Positions 38,951 to 48,116 of a DNA stretch of 64,000 nt are shown here, piece by piece. The notes below the pieces were generated by a model. The model ran no database searches and was not told where the DNA came from. It was given only the letters and a program-made list of their open reading frames with translations. Location of the stretch: positions 1,136,970 through 1,200,969 of the forward strand of contig NZ_LMNX01000001.1 of assembly GCF_001423425.1 (NCBI RefSeq), written 5' to 3'. Both the position numbers and the translations under genes were made by a program. Every line of letters begins with the position of its first letter. The stretch's first letter is position 1. The DNA is from Rhizobium sp. Leaf306 (GTDB lineage Bacteria; Pseudomonadota; Alphaproteobacteria; Rhizobiales; Rhizobiaceae).

Positions 38951-39304
38951 CTATGCGGCAGCCGTGCGGCGGCTTTCACGGATGATGAGGTCGCCGAGAT
39001 TTTCGAGGTAGAGGGCGCCGGCCACGGTCCGCTTTATCACGACATTGCGGCGATCGCGCTCGTCCCTCACCCGATCGACCAGACCGAGCGCACCCATCGT
39101 ATCGAGTGCGCGGGTGATCACCGGCTTGGTGACGTCGAGGGTGGCGGCCAAGCCACGCACCGTGTGGGGCGGCGGCACGAGATAGATATGCAGGAGGATC
39201 GACAACTGGCGCAGGGTAAGATCCCGCTCGTCGCGCTTCACCTGTTCCAGCGAAACGCGATGCCAGAGGCCGAGTGCCTGCGTTGCGGTTAGGTCTGCGG
39301 ACAT
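38951..39304 (-). CDS. MarR-family transcriptional regulator
   Basis: A 117-residue winged-helix protein: DLTLRQLSILLHIYLVPPPH, TVRGLAATLDVTKPVITRAL, DTMGALGLVDRVRDERDRRN, VVIKRTVAGALYLEN, matching the MarR recognition helix and the wing with DxRDRR. ATG 39304 is chosen over 39334 because GGAGGCGGG lies in front of it. The gene sits between an M17 leucyl aminopeptidase and an NlpC/P60 enzyme in one direction with short spacing, suggesting control of a peptide-catabolism unit. Confidence 0.85.
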   Translation of the reverse strand: MSADLTATQALGLWHRVSLEQVKRDERDLTLRQLSILLHIYLVPPPHTVRGLAATLDVTKPVITRALDTMGALGLVDRVRDERDRRNVVIKRTVAGALYLENLGDLIIRESRRTAAA

Positions 39305-39390
39305 CCCGCCTCCAAGATTGCTTGTGTCGAGCATCTTAGGTGCGAGATCTTACCGCTTCGTTTGGCACCGCATCTTCCGCGCCCGCGACC

Positions 39391-40785
39391 TTACCTCGCC
39401 GCCATGTCCTTGATGACCTTGTAGAGCGCCCGGATCGCGAATGCTTCGCCGCCGACGGAGGCATGCGGCTTGTCCGCTGCAACCCAGGCATAGATATCGA
39501 AATGCACCCAGCTCTTTGCGGCCGTGACGAAGCGTTTGAGAAACAGCGCCGCGGTAATTGCACCGGCCATGCCACCGGAAGGCGCGTTCGTGATGTCGGC
39601 GGCGCGAGACCGGATGTCCTTGTCGTAGCCCATCCACAAGGGCAGTCGCCACATCGGATCCGCCTGCGATCCTGCTGCTGCCGTAAGTCTGGTGGAAAGA
39701 TCCTCGTCGTCGGTGAAATAGGGGGCGAGTTCGGTGCCGAGCGCGACGCGTGCGGCACCCGTCAGCGTCGCCATGTCGATCAGCAGGTCCGGCGGGGTCT
39801 CATCCGCATAGGCAAGCGCATCGGCCAGCACGAGCCGGCCTTCCGCATCGGTATTGTCGATCTGGACGGTGATGCCCTTGCGGCTCTTGTAGATGTCGCC
39901 GGGACGGAAGGCGTTAGATGAGATCGAGTTTTCGACCGCGGGGACAAGAACCTGGAGATCGATCGCGAGGCCTGCATCCATGATCATCAACGCAAGACCC
40001 ATGACATTGGCGGCACCGCCCATATCCTTCTTCATCAGCGCCATGTTGGCGGCGCCCTTGATGTCGAGACCGCCGGTATCGAAGCACACGCCCTTGCCGA
40101 CCAGCGTGACCCGCGGATCGCCCTTTTTGCCCCAGCGCATCTCGAGGAGACGCGGCTGCGAGGCGCTGGCGCGACCGACCGTGTGGATGAGCGGGAAGTT
40201 CTGTGTCAGCAGGTCATCACCGACGATCGTGGTGACGGTTGCGCCGTACTGCGCGCCGAGCGCCCGGAAGGCTGCGTCCAGTTCGTCCGGCCCCATCTCG
40301 TTGGTCGGGATGTTGACGAGATCGCGGGCGAGGAACACACCGGCAAGCTGGCGCTCGAGATCTGCCGCATCCGCAGAAGCTCCAATGGCGAGGCGGACAT
40401 CCTTCGACTTTTCAGTCTTGTAACGGCTGAAGCAATAGCTGCCGAGACCAAATCCGAGCGCGAACTGCTCGGGCGAGACGCCCTCGCCTTCCAGATGCCA
40501 ATCACCTGGCGGAAGCAGCTTTGACAGCTTTCCCGCGACGAACGGTTGCTCCGACGCGTTCTTGCCCAGTCCGAACAGCGCGCCGGCGACGCCGCCGTTC
40601 TTGCCCGGCAGCAAGGTGAATGCGCCGGCTTCGGCCTTGAAGCCTGCAGCCTTCGCCCAGTCGGTGACCGCCGCGTCGAGACGACCGTTCTCCAGATCCG
40701 CGGGCGTGACGGCGTGGACGGGCCGGGTCGTAGCGCCCTTCTGGCTGAACAATGCTGGACGGACGGTATGCTGGTATGGGGTCAT
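39391..40785 (-). CDS. M17 leucyl aminopeptidase-family protein
   Basis: A 464-residue peptidase of family M17. The metal-binding and catalytic segments are intact: KGVCFDTGGLDIKGAANMAL (residues 231-250), VENSISSNAFRPGDI, and the family signature NTDAEGRL (residues 311-318). The N-terminal domain (1-160) is the non-catalytic M17 domain. It releases N-terminal residues from peptides in the cytoplasm, usually as a hexamer. Its promoter region at 40786-40939 is shared divergently with tadD and contains the palindrome at 40827-40842. Confidence 0.94.
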   Translation of the reverse strand: MTPYQHTVRPALFSQKGATTRPVHAVTPADLENGRLDAAVTDWAKAAGFKAEAGAFTLLPGKNGGVAGALFGLGKNASEQPFVAGKLSKLLPPGDWHLEGEGVSPEQFALGFGLGSYCFSRYKTEKSKDVRLAIGASADAADLERQLAGVFLARDLVNIPTNEMGPDELDAAFRALGAQYGATVTTIVGDDLLTQNFPLIHTVGRASASQPRLLEMRWGKKGDPRVTLVGKGVCFDTGGLDIKGAANMALMKKDMGGAANVMGLALMIMDAGLAIDLQVLVPAVENSISSNAFRPGDIYKSRKGITVQIDNTDAEGRLVLADALAYADETPPDLLIDMATLTGAARVALGTELAPYFTDDEDLSTRLTAAAGSQADPMWRLPLWMGYDKDIRSRAADITNAPSGGMAGAITAALFLKRFVTAAKSWVHFDIYAWVAADKPHASVGGEAFAIRALYKVIKDMAAR

Positions 40786-40826
40786 GGCAACCTTCGCAAG
40801 GATCTGGAAACGTTCATTTTAACGGT

Positions 40827-40842
40827 CTGTTAGGGTTAACAG
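40827..40842. promoter_or_regulatory. Palindrome in the divergent pepM17/tadD promoter region
   Basis: Perfect inverted repeat CTGTTA-gggt-TAACAG, 42 bases upstream of the M17 aminopeptidase ATG and about 100 bases before tadD. Candidate operator; the protein that binds it is not known. Confidence 0.35.
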
Positions 40843-40939
40843 TTTATTCCTTTATTTCAAATGTGTTCGCAAAGCGCCGACGACAATCGGCTGCTAGACC
40901 GGACGACGATTGAACGACGCCCCAACGAGATCGCCATCG

Positions 40940-41791
40940 ATGACTGCATCTGTCGCCACCCCGTCTCGCTCGTCCCGGCTGTTCGCGCTCGCGCCGCTTG
41001 CGCAGGCAACCGCGATCGTTCTTCTGGCACTGTCTGTGACGGGGTGTACCACGAGCAAGCGCGACACGCTGACGACGGGCTCGATTCCCCAGAGGATCTC
41101 CGCTGCGCCGCTGGATGGCATGAACGCAAGCGAACTCGCTGAAGCGGAACGCTCCATCGGCGCTGCTTATGTCAAGAACCCGAGCGACAAGGATATCGGC
41201 CTGCGCTATGCCAACGTTCTCGGCATGACCGGCAAGAACACCCAGGCACTCGCCGTAATGCAGCAGGTGGCGATTGCGCATCCTGCAGATCGCGATGTCC
41301 TTTCCGCATATGGCAAGGCACAGGCAGGTGCCGGCCAGCTCGAACAGGCACTGACAACGATCAACCGCGCGCAGACGCCTGACCATCCCGACTGGCGCCT
41401 CTATTCGGCGGAAGGTGCCGTTCTCGATCAGCTCGGCCGCTCGCAGGAAGCTCGCGCGAAATATCGCCAGGCCCTGAACACACGGCCGAACGAGCCGACG
41501 GTCATGTCCAACCTCGGCATGTCCTACGTTCTCTCCGGCGATCTGAAGACTGCCGAAAGCTACATGAAGAACGCCTCGCAGCAGCCGGGTGCCGACAGCC
41601 GCGTTCGCCAGAACCTGGCGCTCGTCGTCGGTCTGCAGGGTCGCTTCGCAGAGGCTGAAGGCATTGCCCGCCGCGAACTCTCCCAGCAGCAGGCCGATGC
41701 CAACGTGACCTACCTGCGCTCCATGCTCTCCCAGCAGAACTCCTGGCGCAAACTCGCCGACAGCGACAAGGGCACGACGGCGGTCAATTGA
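40940..41791 (+). CDS. tadD: TadD-type TPR lipoprotein of the Tad pilus
   Basis: A 283-residue protein with a lipoprotein-like signal peptide (ATAIVLLALSVTGC, lipobox cysteine near residue 37) and four to five TPR-like helical repeats: DIGLRYANVLGMTGKNTQAL, DWRLYSAEGAVLDQLGRSQE, NEPTVMSNLGMSYVLSGDLK, and VRQNLALVVGLQGRFAEAEG. TadD proteins help assemble the secretin complex at the outer membrane. The GC-rich N terminus could begin at TTG 40910 instead. It is at the far end of the pilus locus, on the opposite strand from the main cluster, with a YcxB-like gene between. Confidence 0.88.
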   Translation: MTASVATPSRSSRLFALAPLAQATAIVLLALSVTGCTTSKRDTLTTGSIPQRISAAPLDGMNASELAEAERSIGAAYVKNPSDKDIGLRYANVLGMTGKNTQALAVMQQVAIAHPADRDVLSAYGKAQAGAGQLEQALTTINRAQTPDHPDWRLYSAEGAVLDQLGRSQEARAKYRQALNTRPNEPTVMSNLGMSYVLSGDLKTAESYMKNASQQPGADSRVRQNLALVVGLQGRFAEAEGIARRELSQQQADANVTYLRSMLSQQNSWRKLADSDKGTTAVN

Positions 41792-41966
41792 GCCGCGAAA
41801 CCCAAAATAACGCTACAAATCCAATCTGGTATTGCGTGTTCAGAAACGTTTGCAGCCCGAGATGGAAGTCCAATTTAAGATTGTGTCCCGAATTCTTCTC
41901 TCGTATTGAAATTCTGTAAGGCGAGCCCGTAAGCTCACAGATTACGACGGAAGATGGGAGGTATTC

Positions 41967-42506
41967 TTGAACAATGGCGAGCCTGGACCAATCCACGGAT
42001 CCACGACACTTACACAAACTGATAACCTGAACATGCTGAGGCACACCATCGTTCGCCACAGTGCGATATTTGCTGTCTGTATGTCCTTGCCCGTGCTTGG
42101 AATTGGACTGTATTACTACTCAGTCAGCGGCATCGCGCCTATTTCCGAATTCCCGTTGGAAGCAATCCGGCTATCTGTACAGAATGCGTGGAAACCCCTT
42201 CTCGTGGGCTTGATCGGTTACCCTGTATTGTTAACGGTTTGCTGCACCGTGAAATGGGCGTTCTTGCCGAAAGCGAACAAGGCCATCGCCTACGCCATTG
42301 ATGAAAACGGCATGACTGCCAGTGATGCTGCCGGTGCCATGCTCTATATTCCATGGTCGATGGTCAAACGTGCAACAAGGACGCGAGCCCATCTGGTCAT
42401 GAGGCTCAAGTCTGGCGGGTTGCGGTTTGCATCGTGGAAAGCCTTCAACTCCGAAGATGCCGAAAGACTCTGGCAGCTTGCTCGTGCAAAAACATTGATC
42501 AGGTAA
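41967..42506 (+). CDS. YcxB-like membrane protein
   Basis: A 179-residue protein with two membrane segments (about residues 32-55 and 78-98) followed by a soluble C-terminal domain of the YcxB type: AIDENGMTASDAAGAMLYIP, WSMVKRATRTRAHLVMRLKS, and SWKAFNSEDAERLWQLARAK. The start is a TTG at 41967 with GGGAGG at good spacing; the next ATG (42033) would still leave both helices. The gene and the 175 bases in front of it look visibly lower in G+C than the flanking pilus genes. It is convergent with tadC, the stops being only 5 bases apart. Function is unknown. Confidence 0.75.
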   Translation: MNNGEPGPIHGSTTLTQTDNLNMLRHTIVRHSAIFAVCMSLPVLGIGLYYYSVSGIAPISEFPLEAIRLSVQNAWKPLLVGLIGYPVLLTVCCTVKWAFLPKANKAIAYAIDENGMTASDAAGAMLYIPWSMVKRATRTRAHLVMRLKSGGLRFASWKAFNSEDAERLWQLARAKTLIR

Positions 42507-42511
42507 TTTTC

Positions 42512-43486
42512 TCAGAACCGGTCTGAGACCTGGATGCCGGCCGGGCCGAGGATGACGGCGATGAGGACGGGCAGGAAGAACAGGATCATCGGGACCGTCA
42601 GCTTCGGAGGAAGTGCCGCGGCCTTCTTTTCTGCATCGTTCATGCGCTCGTCACGGCCTTCCTGAGCCAGAACGCGCAAAGCCTGGGCGATCGGCGTACC
42701 ATAGCGTTCGGCCTGGATCAGCGCCTGCGCCACCGCCTTGACGATATCGAGCTGGGTGCGGATGCCGAGATTTTCAAGAGCCGTACGCCGATCCTGAAGG
42801 AAGGACAGCTCCGCCGTGGTCAGCACCAGCTCTTCTGCCAGTTCGGCGGACTGGGTGCCGATTTCTTCGGCCGCCCGGCGCATGGAGGCTTCGATCGAGA
42901 TCCCTGACTCCACGCAGATCAGCATCAGGTCGAGCGAATCGGGCCAGGCTCTCTTGATCGAATGCTGCCGCTTTTTCATACGGTTGGAAATATAGATGTT
43001 GGGAGCGTAGAAGCCCAGATAGCCGAACCCGATGGCCGCCAGCATGCGGATGGCAATCGGTTTGGATTCCAGATTGCCAAGCACGAAGATCCACACCGCG
43101 GCTGCTGCGAGGAAGCAGAACGGCAGGATGAAACGCGCCGCCAGGAACAAGTTGAGGGCGTTCTGGGTGCGCAGACCTGCGGCGCGCAGCTTGTTCACCG
43201 TATTGGCATCGACAAGCGCTTCGCGCAGATTGAACCGGTCGACGATGTGACTTGCAGAGCGGTTGTTCTGGGTGCGCAGCGATGCCTTCGACAGATCGTT
43301 CATTCGCGCGCGCTCACGGGCGCGGATTGCGTCGCGCTCGGTCGAGACCGCTTTCATGCGCTTGTCGAGCGTTCCCTTTTCCATGAAGGGGATCGCCAGC
43401 GTGTAGCAGGTCGCAAACACTGCGACCGCGACCAGAAGCGCAAACAACATGGCCGGATCGGTTAAAGTGGCGGCGAGATCCTTCAC
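42512..43486 (-). CDS. tadC: Tad pilus inner-membrane platform protein TadC
   Basis: A 324-residue GspF/TadC-family protein with three or four membrane segments: the N-terminal helix, AARFILPFCFLAAAAVWIFV, IRMLAAIGFGYLGFYAPNIY, and PMILFFLPVLIAVILGPAGI at the end. The T2SSF cytoplasmic domain reads RAWPDSLDLMLICVESGISI, then EASMRRAAEEIGTQSAELAE and ERYGTPIAQALRVLAQEGRD, conserved in this family. With TadB it forms the platform on which the CpaF ATPase acts. tadB lies 12 bases upstream. Confidence 0.95.
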   Translation of the reverse strand: MKDLAATLTDPAMLFALLVAVAVFATCYTLAIPFMEKGTLDKRMKAVSTERDAIRARERARMNDLSKASLRTQNNRSASHIVDRFNLREALVDANTVNKLRAAGLRTQNALNLFLAARFILPFCFLAAAAVWIFVLGNLESKPIAIRMLAAIGFGYLGFYAPNIYISNRMKKRQHSIKRAWPDSLDLMLICVESGISIEASMRRAAEEIGTQSAELAEELVLTTAELSFLQDRRTALENLGIRTQLDIVKAVAQALIQAERYGTPIAQALRVLAQEGRDERMNDAEKKAAALPPKLTVPMILFFLPVLIAVILGPAGIQVSDRF

Positions 43487-43498
43487 GTGCGGTTCTCC

Positions 43499-44512
43499 TC
43501 AGATCTCGAAGTTGATCATGTTGCGCATCACGAAAATTCCGATGCCCATCCAGACTGCGGAGAAGAGCATGATGATATGGCCGCGTGGGTCTGTAAAAAG
43601 GATCGATATGTAGTCCGGCGAGGTCAGATAGACGAGCGTCGACACGACGAAGGGCAATGAGCCGATGATCCACGCGGAAGCCTTGGCTTCCATCGACAGG
43701 GCCTTGACCTTGGCCTTCATCTTCTTGCGCTCGCGCAGGACGCGCGAAAGATTGCCGATCGCTTCCGAAAGATTGCCGCCCGCCTGGCTCTGGATGGCGA
43801 TGACGATGGCGAAGAAGTTGACTTCCGAAAGCGGCATCGTCTGCACCATGCGTGCGCAGGCTTCGGGGATGCTGAGGCCGATCTGCTGGGAGTCCACCAC
43901 GCGCCGGAACTCGGTCTTGACCGGCTCCTGACCATCCGACGCGATCAGCCGGATGGCATCGTTGAGCGGCAGTCCCGACTTGATCGAGCGAACCATGACA
44001 TCCAGTGAATTGGCGAACTCGTCCAGGAACTTGGCCTGACGGCGCTTGATCAGGAAGCCGACGACCCAGCGCGGAAACCCAAGGCTCGCCGCAAACGCGG
44101 CACCGGTGGCGCCAAGCAGCGGCAAGCCGGCGATCAACGTCACCAGAAAGACGAAAAGTCCGAACACGGCGCTGTAGACGTAGAAGCGTGGGACGGTGAG
44201 AGCCAGACCGGTCTGCGGCAGCCGCGCCTTCAGGCTGCGGTCGCCCATTTTCTTGTTTTTTTCCTGCTGCTGCTTTTCGAGGTCCTTGAGGCTGTCCTGG
44301 ACCGACTTGCGGCGCTTGGAAAGCTCCTGGACCCGATCCCGAGATGCCTTCATGCGGGTCAGGTCGGTTTCCGCACTCTTGACCCGGCTCAACCGCGCAT
44401 CGGTCTTTTTCTCGACCTCGATGCGGGAAAACAGCAGCGCATAGCAGACCGCACCGGCGGCCACGGCCGCCAGAGCAATGATCAACACAACGGTCATATC
44501 CAGTCCGAACAT
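43499..44512 (-). CDS. tadB: Tad pilus inner-membrane platform protein TadB
   Basis: A 337-residue GspF-family protein. Membrane segments occur at residues 5-25 and around 115-150, and two lie near the C terminus (ISILFTDPRGHIIMLFSAVW). A charged coiled-coil region (residues 30-95; KKTDARLSRVKSAETDLTRM) precedes the T2SSF domain with FANSLDVMVRSIKSGLPLND and AIQSQAGGNLSEAIGNLSRV. It pairs with TadC to form the platform for pilus assembly. cpaF is 35 bases upstream in the same operon. Confidence 0.95.
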   Translation of the reverse strand: MFGLDMTVVLIIALAAVAAGAVCYALLFSRIEVEKKTDARLSRVKSAETDLTRMKASRDRVQELSKRRKSVQDSLKDLEKQQQEKNKKMGDRSLKARLPQTGLALTVPRFYVYSAVFGLFVFLVTLIAGLPLLGATGAAFAASLGFPRWVVGFLIKRRQAKFLDEFANSLDVMVRSIKSGLPLNDAIRLIASDGQEPVKTEFRRVVDSQQIGLSIPEACARMVQTMPLSEVNFFAIVIAIQSQAGGNLSEAIGNLSRVLRERKKMKAKVKALSMEAKASAWIIGSLPFVVSTLVYLTSPDYISILFTDPRGHIIMLFSAVWMGIGIFVMRNMINFEI

Positions 44513-44547
44513 CCGTCGCTCCCCCGAGACCTATCTCTGATCCGCTC

Positions 44548-46044
44548 TCAAGATTTTACCATTTCCATCGCGTCGAGAGCTGCCGCCAGACGGCGCTCCT
44601 CGCCGAAGTAGCGTGCGCGATCCCAGAAATGCGGCTTGGCAATACCGGTCGATGCGTGGCGGCCGATCAGGCGACCATTGGCATCCTCGCCTTCGATTTC
44701 GTAGCGCATCAGGTCCTGGGTGACGATCACGTCGCCTTCCATGCCGATCACCTCGGTAATCTGGGTGATGCGGCGGGAACCGTCGCGCAGACGTGCCGCC
44801 TGGATGATGATGTCGACCGATCCGGTGATGATCTCGCGAACGGTCTTAGCCGGCAGGGTGAAGCCGCCCATGGCGATCATCGATTCCATACGGCTCAGGC
44901 ATTCGCGCGGCGTGTTGGAGTGGATCGTTCCCATCGAGCCGTCGTGACCGGTGTTCATTGCCTGCAACAGGTCGAAGACTTCAGGTCCGCGCACTTCGCC
45001 GACGATGATGCGTTCCGGGCGCATACGCAGGCAGTTCTTGACGAGGTCGCGCATGGTGATCTCGCCCTCACCTTCGATGTTCGGCGGCCGGGTTTCAAGA
45101 CGCACGACATGCGGCTGCTGCAATTGCAGTTCGGCCGTATCCTCGCAGGTGATGACGCGCTCGTCCTTGTCGATATAGCTCGTCAGGCAGTTCAAAAGCG
45201 TGGTCTTGCCCGAACCGGTACCACCGGAAATGACGACGTTGCAGCGGACGCGGCCGATGATCTGCAGAACAGTTGCACCTTCAGGCGTAATCGCTCCGAA
45301 CTTGACCAGCTGATCGAGCGTCAGCTTGTCCTTCTTGAACTTGCGGATGGTGAGGGCAGGCCCGTCGAGCGCCAGTGGCGGCGCGATGACGTTGACGCGC
45401 GAACCGTCCGGCAGACGGGCGTCGCAGATCGGCGAGCTTTCGTCGACGCGGCGGCCGACCTGGCTGACGATGCGCTGGCAGATCGACAGGAGCTGCGCGT
45501 TGTCGCGGAAGCGGATCTCCGACTCGATCGTCTTGCCGCCGACTTCGATAAAGGTCTGGCCGGCGCCGTTGACCATGATATCGGCGATGTCGTCGCGGGC
45601 CAGAAGCGGCTCCAGCGGACCATAGCCCAGCACGTCGTTGCAGATGTCCTCGAGCAGTTCCTCCTGCTCGGAAATCGACATCGCGAAATTCTTGATCGTG
45701 ATGATGTCGTTGACGATGTCGCGGATTTCCTCGCGCGCGCTCTCGGCATCGAGCTTGGCAAGTTGCGACAGATCGATCGTATCGATAAGTGCTGAAAAGA
45801 CCTGGCTCTTGGTATCGTAATACTGTTCGGTGCGGGCCTGGCGACGGCGACCGGCAGGCGGTGGCGCAAGCGGTGGCGGTGCGACGGCTTGGCGTACTCC
45901 GCCTGTATCGCGCACGGGCTCGGCCAGAATCTCCGGTGCTGTGGATTTCATGGCCGATTGCGGCGTCATGGCAGGCGGCGCAGAGACGGGCGGCATCAAG
46001 CCGACGCTCTTCCCAGAACCTTCGTTTCCGCGCTTTCCAAACAT
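44548..46044 (-). CDS. cpaF: Tad/CpaF pilus assembly ATPase
   Basis: A 498-residue secretion ATPase of the VirB11/TadA group. The N-terminal 80 residues are proline-rich linker. The Walker A motif is GGTGSGKTT (residues 274-282, Lys280). Downstream are the Asp box [20 protein letters not shown], the Walker B region [20 protein letters not shown], and the His box [21 protein letters not shown]-terminal-domain marks ([20 protein letters not shown]) are also present. It powers extension, and probably retraction, of the Flp pilus. cpaE is 27 bases upstream. Confidence 0.97.
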   Translation of the reverse strand: MFGKRGNEGSGKSVGLMPPVSAPPAMTPQSAMKSTAPEILAEPVRDTGGVRQAVAPPPLAPPPAGRRRQARTEQYYDTKSQVFSALIDTIDLSQLAKLDAESAREEIRDIVNDIITIKNFAMSISEQEELLEDICNDVLGYGPLEPLLARDDIADIMVNGAGQTFIEVGGKTIESEIRFRDNAQLLSICQRIVSQVGRRVDESSPICDARLPDGSRVNVIAPPLALDGPALTIRKFKKDKLTLDQLVKFGAITPEGATVLQIIGRVRCNVVISGGTGSGKTTLLNCLTSYIDKDERVITCEDTAELQLQQPHVVRLETRPPNIEGEGEITMRDLVKNCLRMRPERIIVGEVRGPEVFDLLQAMNTGHDGSMGTIHSNTPRECLSRMESMIAMGGFTLPAKTVREIITGSVDIIIQAARLRDGSRRITQITEVIGMEGDVIVTQDLMRYEIEGEDANGRLIGRHASTGIAKPHFWDRARYFGEERRLAAALDAMEMVKS

Positions 46045-46071
46045 GATTTGATCCAGTCCCTAAACGTCTGA

Positions 46072-47361
46072 CTATTTGCGGCCGAGAATTTGCATGACCT
46101 TGCCGAGACCGCCCTTTTTCGCCTTCTTCATGGCCACCCGACCGGTGACGATGTGAGCGATCTGCGAGAAGGTTTCGGCCATCGGAGATTTGGCGTCGAT
46201 TTCCGAGATCATCCGACCGCTGTTTGCGGCATTGCCGAACAACTGCGCATCGAAAGGCAGGATGGCGATCGGTTCGATTTCAAGCGGCTCGACGAAATCG
46301 GCAGGCGCAATCTCCGGGCGCTTCGGCATGCCGACCTGGTTGAGGATGAGATGCGGAGCGCGGTCGTTGGGACGCAGCTTCTTCAGCGCATCGATCATGT
46401 TCTTGGTGTTGCGCAGGTTGGCAAGATCGGGAGCCGCACAGATGACCACCTCGTCCACCGACGCGAGAACCGAACGGGTCCATTCCGACCAGCCATGCGG
46501 GATATCGAGAACAGCCACGGGCGCCGAGCGCTGCAGGACCTCGATGATCGGCTGGAAAGCCATGCTGTCGAAATCATAGGCCCGGTCGAGCAGCGAGGGG
46601 GCGGCCAGAAGCGAGAGGTGTTCGGAGCATTTGGTCAGGAGGCGATCGAGAAAAACTTCGTCGAGGCGCTCGGGTGCAAACACCGCTTCGGCAATACCCT
46701 GGGCCGGATCCTGATCGAAATCGATATTGGCGGTCCCGAACGGCAGGTCGAGATCGGCAAGAATGGTTTCGGTGGAGAACAGGCTGGAAATGCCGAATGC
46801 GCAGTTATGCGCAATGGTCGATGCACCGACGCCACCCTTGGCGCCGACAAAGGCGATCGAACGGCCCAGAGGTTCGGCTTCCGGATCGACGAAAATGGCC
46901 GAAATCGATGCCAGCATGTCCGCCATCTCGACAGGACCGACAAGATATTCCGATATGCCGTTGCGGATCAGTTCGCGATAAAGCGGGATATCGTTATAGC
47001 GCCCGATGACGATCACGCGGGTCGACGGGTCGCAGACTTCCGCAAGCGGTGTCAGCTCGTGCAGCAGGTTTCTTGGCTCCGCATCGGTCTCGAGAATGAC
47101 CAGATTCGGGGTTGGTGACGACGCAAACATGTTGGCGGCTGCAGCAACGCTGCCGCTTGTGACACGCAGATTGACCTTTGCCATGCGCCGGTCGCGGCCC
47201 ATGCGGTCCATCATCCGCTGCATGGTGTCGCTTTCGCAAAAGGCGTGGATGGAAATGCGTGGAAGAGGCCGCAGGGCCTCCATGTCGCCATTCCGCTCCG
47301 GCTCGGCGCCCGAGATCTCCTCCTGGCCGGAACCGCGAATTTCGTAGTTGATCGCGCTCAT
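46072..47361 (-). CDS. cpaE: CpaE/TadZ-type pilus localisation ATPase
   Basis: A 429-residue protein. Residues 45-160 form a receiver-like atypical domain without a full phosphorylation pocket. Residues 165-420 form a ParA/MinD-like ATPase with the deviant Walker A GAKGGVGASTIAHNCAFGIS, then ETILADLDLPFGTANIDFDQ, and DPAQGIAEAVFAPERLDEVF. CpaE/TadZ directs the pilus machinery to the cell pole. The ATG at 47361 follows GGAGAGAACC; a longer frame to 47424 lacks one. cpaD is 25 bases upstream. Confidence 0.93.
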   Translation of the reverse strand: MSAINYEIRGSGQEEISGAEPERNGDMEALRPLPRISIHAFCESDTMQRMMDRMGRDRRMAKVNLRVTSGSVAAAANMFASSPTPNLVILETDAEPRNLLHELTPLAEVCDPSTRVIVIGRYNDIPLYRELIRNGISEYLVGPVEMADMLASISAIFVDPEAEPLGRSIAFVGAKGGVGASTIAHNCAFGISSLFSTETILADLDLPFGTANIDFDQDPAQGIAEAVFAPERLDEVFLDRLLTKCSEHLSLLAAPSLLDRAYDFDSMAFQPIIEVLQRSAPVAVLDIPHGWSEWTRSVLASVDEVVICAAPDLANLRNTKNMIDALKKLRPNDRAPHLILNQVGMPKRPEIAPADFVEPLEIEPIAILPFDAQLFGNAANSGRMISEIDAKSPMAETFSQIAHIVTGRVAMKKAKKGGLGKVMQILGRK

Positions 47362-47386
47362 GGTTCTCTCCGGTTCAAGGCCGCCG

Positions 47387-48103
47387 TCAGTTGCCGTTGA
47401 TGTTGATCGTCGTGCCGCTGCCACTGTCGCTGCTTGTCGTCTCGCCGCGGTAACTGCGGATCACACCGGCGCGCTGCGTGGCATCGATCGGCGTCATTCC
47501 GCGTGGAGCAATCAGGTCCGACGGGTTGGCGATCTGGGCGGCCAGATTGTTTTGCGAGGCGCAGCCGAAATTGTACCAGTTGCTGTTGTTGTAGGTATCG
47601 TTCGACAGGTCTGCCGGCCATTTGCCGCACTGGCCGGTCATCGCCTTTGTCGTGACGAAGGAAAGCCGGATCGGGGCCGCATCGCCGGTCGGCGAGGCTC
47701 CATAGCTCGTCATCAGGATGCGCTGCGGCTTGATGCCGTTGGCGATCAGGGTGCGGCGAACGTCGCCAGCCAGATGCGATGCAGCACCGGCATTGTATGA
47801 GCCCTGCGGAACCTGGACCTGGATGATGCCGGCAGGCGAGGATACGAACCGCTGTGCGAAACCCTTCACCGTGTCGCGCAGTCCGATCGTCAGGCGAACG
47901 TCGCCCGATCCAATCGGAATATCCAGCGACGATTCACCCTCCGCCAGAACGATCGGATGGCGGGTGCGGTAGTCGTCTGGAACCGAGCCGGTCGTCATGT
48001 TGTTGCCGCAGGAGGACAAAAGCGCGGCAAGTGCCGCAATGCCCAGGGCAGACCGGATTTGGCGACGCTTTGCAGCGGAGGCCGATGTCGATGTGATGGT
48101 CAT
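47387..48103 (-). CDS. cpaD: CpaD-type outer-membrane lipoprotein of the pilus
   Basis: A 238-residue lipoprotein. The signal peptide ends IAALAALLSSCGNN, with a lipobox cysteine near residue 32. The body has the Pal/OmpA-like pattern seen in CpaD proteins: GVRLTIGLRDTVKGFAQRFV-like strands (sequence DVRLTIGLRDTVKGFAQRF), then SYGASPTGDAAPIRLSFVTT and NNLAAQIANPSDLIAPRGMT, the latter typical of CpaD. It stabilises the CpaC secretin. The ATG at 48103 follows a GGGGAT element. cpaC is 13 bases upstream. Confidence 0.92.
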   Translation of the reverse strand: MTITSTSASAAKRRQIRSALGIAALAALLSSCGNNMTTGSVPDDYRTRHPIVLAEGESSLDIPIGSGDVRLTIGLRDTVKGFAQRFVSSPAGIIQVQVPQGSYNAGAASHLAGDVRRTLIANGIKPQRILMTSYGASPTGDAAPIRLSFVTTKAMTGQCGKWPADLSNDTYNNSNWYNFGCASQNNLAAQIANPSDLIAPRGMTPIDATQRAGVIRSYRGETTSSDSGSGTTININGN

Positions 48104-48116
48104 GATCGATCCCCGC

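Noticed and set aside
44629..45795. Antisense 388-codon frame in cpaF
   Set aside because: Same reason: shadow of a conserved ATPase gene.
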